DNA from: Nitrospinota bacterium
Lineage (GTDB): Bacteria; Nitrospinota; Nitrospinia; JACRGO01
Assembly (NCBI GenBank): GCA_016212295.1
Contig: JACRGO010000225.1
Span: 1-42,037, forward strand
Reading direction: 5' to 3'
DNA length: 42,037 bases
Below the pieces are notes generated by a model that saw only the letters and a list, made by a program, of their open reading frames with translations, had not been told where the DNA came from and made no database searches. Below are positions 39,344 through 42,037 of this stretch, piece after piece; positions within the stretch are counted from its first letter, which is position 1; the number at the start of each line of letters is the position of its first letter. Both the position numbers and the translations under genes were made by a program.

Positions 39344-40638
39344 AATGGATATTTTGACCTGGTTGTTACTGACGAATGTCATCGTTCTATCTACAACACA
39401 CATAGAGCGACGCTCGCCCATTTCGATGCAATCCATATAGGCCTTACGGCGACTCCGAATCCGGGAGAGCTGCGCTGGATAAGCGACCATGAACGCCAAC
39501 TCGTAAAGAGCGCCTATATGTTTTTCGATTGCTGGGACAGCGCGAAACAGGAAGGAACGCCTACCTTTTCATACACGATTCAGGAGGGCATTAGGGATAA
39601 ATTTCTGGCCGACTATAAGATATATTCGGCCGAAAGCAGACTTACCTTTGAAGGCGCGAGGTGGGAAAATGATGAGCTAACCTATGGCGATTGGGGCATA
39701 AAGGCGGAATCGGAAGACCGTCTGAAGCTCATAATAGAAGAATACTTCCGAATAGAAGAAGAACGTTCCATGGAACGGCCAAGGAAGTGGAAAACCTTAT
39801 TATGCTGCGGCCTACCCGCTCAGCCATAAAATATGCGCAGATGCGCGGACGTGGGAGCCGCCTTTGCCCAAGGATCGGGAAAACGGAGTTTTTGATTTAC
39901 GACTTTGTGGGAAACACTGACAACTTCAATGACCCAGGAATAAAGTACCACAAGCCCAAGGAAGTTGGCGCGCGCCCGGGTCCAATACAGCCGGGAGAGC
40001 CTGAGCCTGGACCGGAACCGAAGCCGCCAACCTATTCTGAACCAAACTTTCCACATGAGTTTTTTGTCATCAAGGAAGGCTCGCTTGAAGACGAATTCCG
40101 GGCGCGCAAGACTATAATCGTCGGCCCGGAAGGTTTGGCTGTGGACCAGAAGACTTATCAGCAAAAATGGGCGGACAGAATTTTGGAGCTCCATAAAGCC
40201 GACCCCGCTGTGCAAAAGATATTTAGCGGAAAAGAGCTGACTGAAGAAGAGTGGGAGAGCCTGGCCAGGCGGCTCAACTCCCCTGAATATTATTTTGAAG
40301 AAAAGACCTTGCGCAAGGCTTTCGACCAACCGACCGGCTCCCTTTCGGATTTCATCCGCGCCGCCCTGGGGCAACATAAATTCCCAAGCCGTGAAGAAAG
40401 GATCAGAAGCGTCTTTAATACGTGGGTTGCCGAGCATTCCGACAGCATCAAACCGGATCACGCCCAGATGCTGCGTCTTCTGGAATCGCGTGTTCTTGCC
40501 GGTGATAAGATAGAGATGCGGCTGTTCAGTCTGCCTCCGTTTTCCCTCTGGGGAGGCCGTGCGCGCATGGAGCAGATATTTGGCCGCGATAACCTTAGGC
40601 GGATTATAGAAGAATTGAATATGCTGCTGGCGGCATAA
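39344..40638 (+). pseudogene. hsdR: Type I restriction enzyme R subunit, truncated and internally deleted
   Basis: Two frames together give parts of an EcoEI-type HsdR. The first (from 39344, stop at 39827) begins NGYFDLVVTDECHRSIYN, i.e. helicase motif II, then GLTATPNPGELRWI and PTFSYTIQEGIRDKFLADYKIY, up to EEERSMERPRK. The second (in homology from 39781) reads KEVENLIMLRPTRSAIKYAQMRGRGSRLCP, IYDFVGNTDNFNDPGI, then the C-terminal domain to the normal end EELNMLLAA. The nuclease and Walker A parts before motif II are missing, and about 90 residues (motifs IV-V) are deleted at 39779-39787, where ccaaggaag could be shared by both sides. The gene is dead. Confidence 0.85.
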
Positions 40639-40640
40639 GC

Positions 40641-41330
40641 GGCAGCGAGGACAAATGGGACGAGGCGCGGTTTGACGTCATCCTCGAAAATCCTCCATTC
40701 TCCGGTGACCGCTCCGATGCCAAGCGCTTACTTAGAGTTGAGAAAGGAGATAAATACGTCCTCTTCCTTGCCCATGCCTTGCGCAGCCTTCGCCCCAGCG
40801 GTCGAGCGGGGATCATCTTCCCCAACGGCATCCTCTTCGGCGATTCAAACAGCCATATTGAGGTAAAGCGCAGATTATTGAAGGAGTTCGACCTTCAGGC
40901 GGTGGTTACTCTTCCAAAAGGAATGTTTGAGCCTTATACACCCAATCCAACCTGCTTCTTCATCTTCCAGAAGACCGGCAAACCTACAAAAAGCGTATGG
41001 TTCTATCGCCTTGAAGGAGACGGATCTTCCCTCAAAAAGGCGCGCAAGTTTGGCCCTCAGTTCCGCAATGATTTTCCCGGCCTCCTGGCCAAGTGGACGA
41101 AGCGGGAGACGGAAGAAGGCCGCGCATGGCGGGTTCCGGCAAAGCTTATTGAAGAGAAGAACTACAATATGACCCTTTCCGCTCTTGGGCTTGTGGAGCC
41201 TGAAAAGGTTGAACATGCGGAGCCGGAGGAGATACTGGAATCAGTGGCGGCAAAGGAAGAGCGGATATTCGACCTTATCCGCGAGATGCAGGAACTGCTT
41301 TTAGAAGGGAACGGCAATGGAAAGGTATGA
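40641..41330 (+). pseudogene. hsdM: Type I DNA methyltransferase M subunit, 5'-truncated
   Basis: The frame directly behind hsdR reads DEARFDVILENPPFSGDRSD, with NPPF (40689-40700) as motif IV of adenine-N6 methylases. RPSGRAGIIFPNGILFGDSN, LPKGMFEPYTPNPTCFFIFQKTG and WRVPAKLIEEKNYNMTLSALGL follow, ending with a coiled-coil-like tail. The N-terminal HsdM domain and the AdoMet motif F-x-G-x-G are absent, so about half the protein is lost. No start codon or ribosome site fits. No hsdS gene follows; the next sequence is a repeat and a transposase. Confidence 0.85.
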
Positions 41331-41335
41331 CCGTT

Positions 41336-41384
41336 GGGGCGTATGTAATACGCCACGTATGTAGGGGCGTATCGCATACGCCCC
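41336..41384. repeat. Two REP-like palindromes upstream of the RAYT gene
   Basis: ggggcgtatgtaatacgcc (41336-41354) and taggggcgtatcgcatacgc with ccc (41362-41384) are small palindromes of the GGGGCGTAT family. Another copy is inside the transposase gene at 41673-41697. Such pairs beside a REP-associated transposase are typical. Confidence 0.75.
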
Positions 41385-41403
41385 CCCATGAAAGGAACTA
41401 ATC

Positions 41404-41802
41404 ATGTTCACCCCCGAAAAACACCACAGACGCTCTATCCGGTTGAAAGAGTATGATTACGCAAGAAATGGTGCCTATTTTGTAACGATATGCGCCCATA
41501 ACCACCAATGCCTGTTTGGGGAAATCGTAAATGGAGAAATGCAGTTGGGAGACTTTGGGCAAATTGTTCATGCTGAATGGTTGCAAACGGCCAAATTACG
41601 TTCCAACGTGGTTTTAGATGTATTCGTCGTAATGCCAAACCATTTTCATGCAATTTTTATAATAAATGATGGTAGGGGCGTATTGCCATACGCCCCCGCC
41701 TCCGCCCCTGCCCCCGCAAACTTCCGTTCTCCTTCACAAACCGTTGGCGCAATCGTGCGTGGGTTCAAATCCGCCGCCACCAAAAAAATCGTAACAGTTT
41801 AG
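41404..41802 (+). pseudogene. REP-associated transposase (IS200-like), C-terminally truncated
   Basis: A 132-residue N-terminal part of a TnpA_REP (Y1-type) protein: RNGAYFVTICAHNHQCLFGEIVNGEMQLGDFGQIV, then VVMPNHFHAIFII with the HUH-like H-x-H, and SPSQTVGAIVRGFKSAATKKI. The usual continuation with the catalytic tyrosine (W-x-RNYYEHIIR) is missing; the frame stops at 41800-41802. A REP-like palindrome (taggggcgtattgccatacg, 41673-41692 and on) lies inside the coding region and adds GRGVLPYAPA to the protein. AAGGA before the ATG is a good ribosome site. It is most likely inactive. Confidence 0.82.
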
Positions 41803-41830
41803 CCCAAATTTTTTAGAGCGCATCACGGCT

Positions 41831-42037
41831 TCAGCTTGAGTTTTGGTATAGTGCGGCTTGGGCCTTGGCCGTATCCTCGCTTAGGAGAATTTGCAAAAAA
41901 TCTCTTGGATGAACGCCCTGTCTTCTTGCGGTCTGTACCAGGCTAGGCAAAATGCTGTGGGTCTTGATCCCATTTCCAGAGCGAGTGCCGAAGCTTGTTT
42001 TTCGGAAGATCACCATGCTCCGAATTGATTGTTCAGC
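41831..42037 (-). pseudogene. IS66-type transposase C-terminus (partial at window end)
   Basis: The minus-strand frame is open from the window edge and reads AEQSIRSMVIFRKTSFGTRSGNG, then THSILPSLVQTARRQGVHPRDFLQILLSEDTAKAQAALYQNSS and a stop. This is the normal C-terminal end of IS66-family transposases. The rest lies beyond 42037, so I cannot tell whether the element is complete. It adjoins the truncated RAYT gene within 29 bases. Confidence 0.75.

Overview
The window looks like a chromosomal segment of an uncultured, Gram-negative, respiring bacterium. Supporting signs are several lipoproteins with lipoboxes, YajC/SecD/SecF, polyprenyl-phosphate sugar transferases, a complete alternative complex III (ACIII) operon, copper chaperones for a terminal oxidase, and F-type ATP synthase a and c subunits. 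Base composition is about 50% GC. Strong AGGAG-type ribosome binding sites precede many genes. The intergenic spaces are full of dispersed inverted repeats, as in many groundwater and sediment lineages near Desulfobacterota or Nitrospinota. That placement is an inference and is weakly held. No tRNA, rRNA or CRISPR array was seen.

Layout. (1) 1-5576, plus strand: an accessory cluster of exported proteins. It holds a frameshifted matrixin-type metalloprotease, three lipoproteins (two of them tandem paralogues), a calcium-motif protein, a glycine-rich repeat protein, a small secreted beta-rich protein with a decayed copy of its start behind it, and a DUF1640-type coiled-coil protein. (2) 5571-8963, minus strand: galE, then a degenerate-receiver/PilZ protein, then a large membrane protein. 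(3) 9282-12517, plus strand: fbp, a deoxyhypusine-synthase-like gene one base downstream, and trxB. (4) 12518-13381: a decayed IS4-type transposase beside a perfect hairpin. (5) 13382-16273: yajC, secD, secF. (6) 16431-18068: a GT-C (PMT-type) glycosyltransferase flanked by 43-bp direct repeats. (7) 18227-19493, minus: SCO and PCuAC copper chaperones. (8) 19612-22571: a MITE-like element, then kbl and tdh (threonine to glycine plus acetyl-CoA). (9) 22789-25805, minus: a modC-like ATPase translationally coupled to a membrane protein with a degenerate type I phosphodiesterase domain. (10) 26001-26830: remnant of a hybrid sensor kinase and a 56-nt palindrome. (11) 26879-35038, minus: ACIII genes actA-B-C-D-E-F plus an extra diheme cytochrome c, behind a near-consensus sigma70 promoter. 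(12) 35468-36455, minus: atpB and atpE with a clear terminator. (13) 36609-39263, minus: a polyprenyl-phosphate sugar-phosphate transferase and a GT4 glycosyltransferase. (14) 39344-42037: a graveyard of a type I restriction-modification system (hsdR and hsdM fragments), a truncated REP-associated transposase with its own palindromes, and the C-terminus of an IS66-type transposase.

How it works together. ACIII oxidises quinol and passes electrons to cytochrome c. SCO and PCuAC would load copper into a cytochrome oxidase that lies outside the window. AtpB and AtpE form the proton path of the ATP synthase; the F1 genes are elsewhere. GalE, the sugar-phosphate transferase and the glycosyltransferases would build a surface polysaccharide.

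The most unusual aspects are the number of dispersed palindromes, some of which supply the stop codons of genes, and several proteins whose catalytic residues have been replaced (the receiver/PilZ protein and the phosphodiesterase). I did not find a convincing wholly new multi-gene system. The best candidates for follow-up are the fbp/deoxyhypusine-synthase-like pair, the coupled modC/pseudo-phosphodiesterase pair, and the repeats at gene ends.
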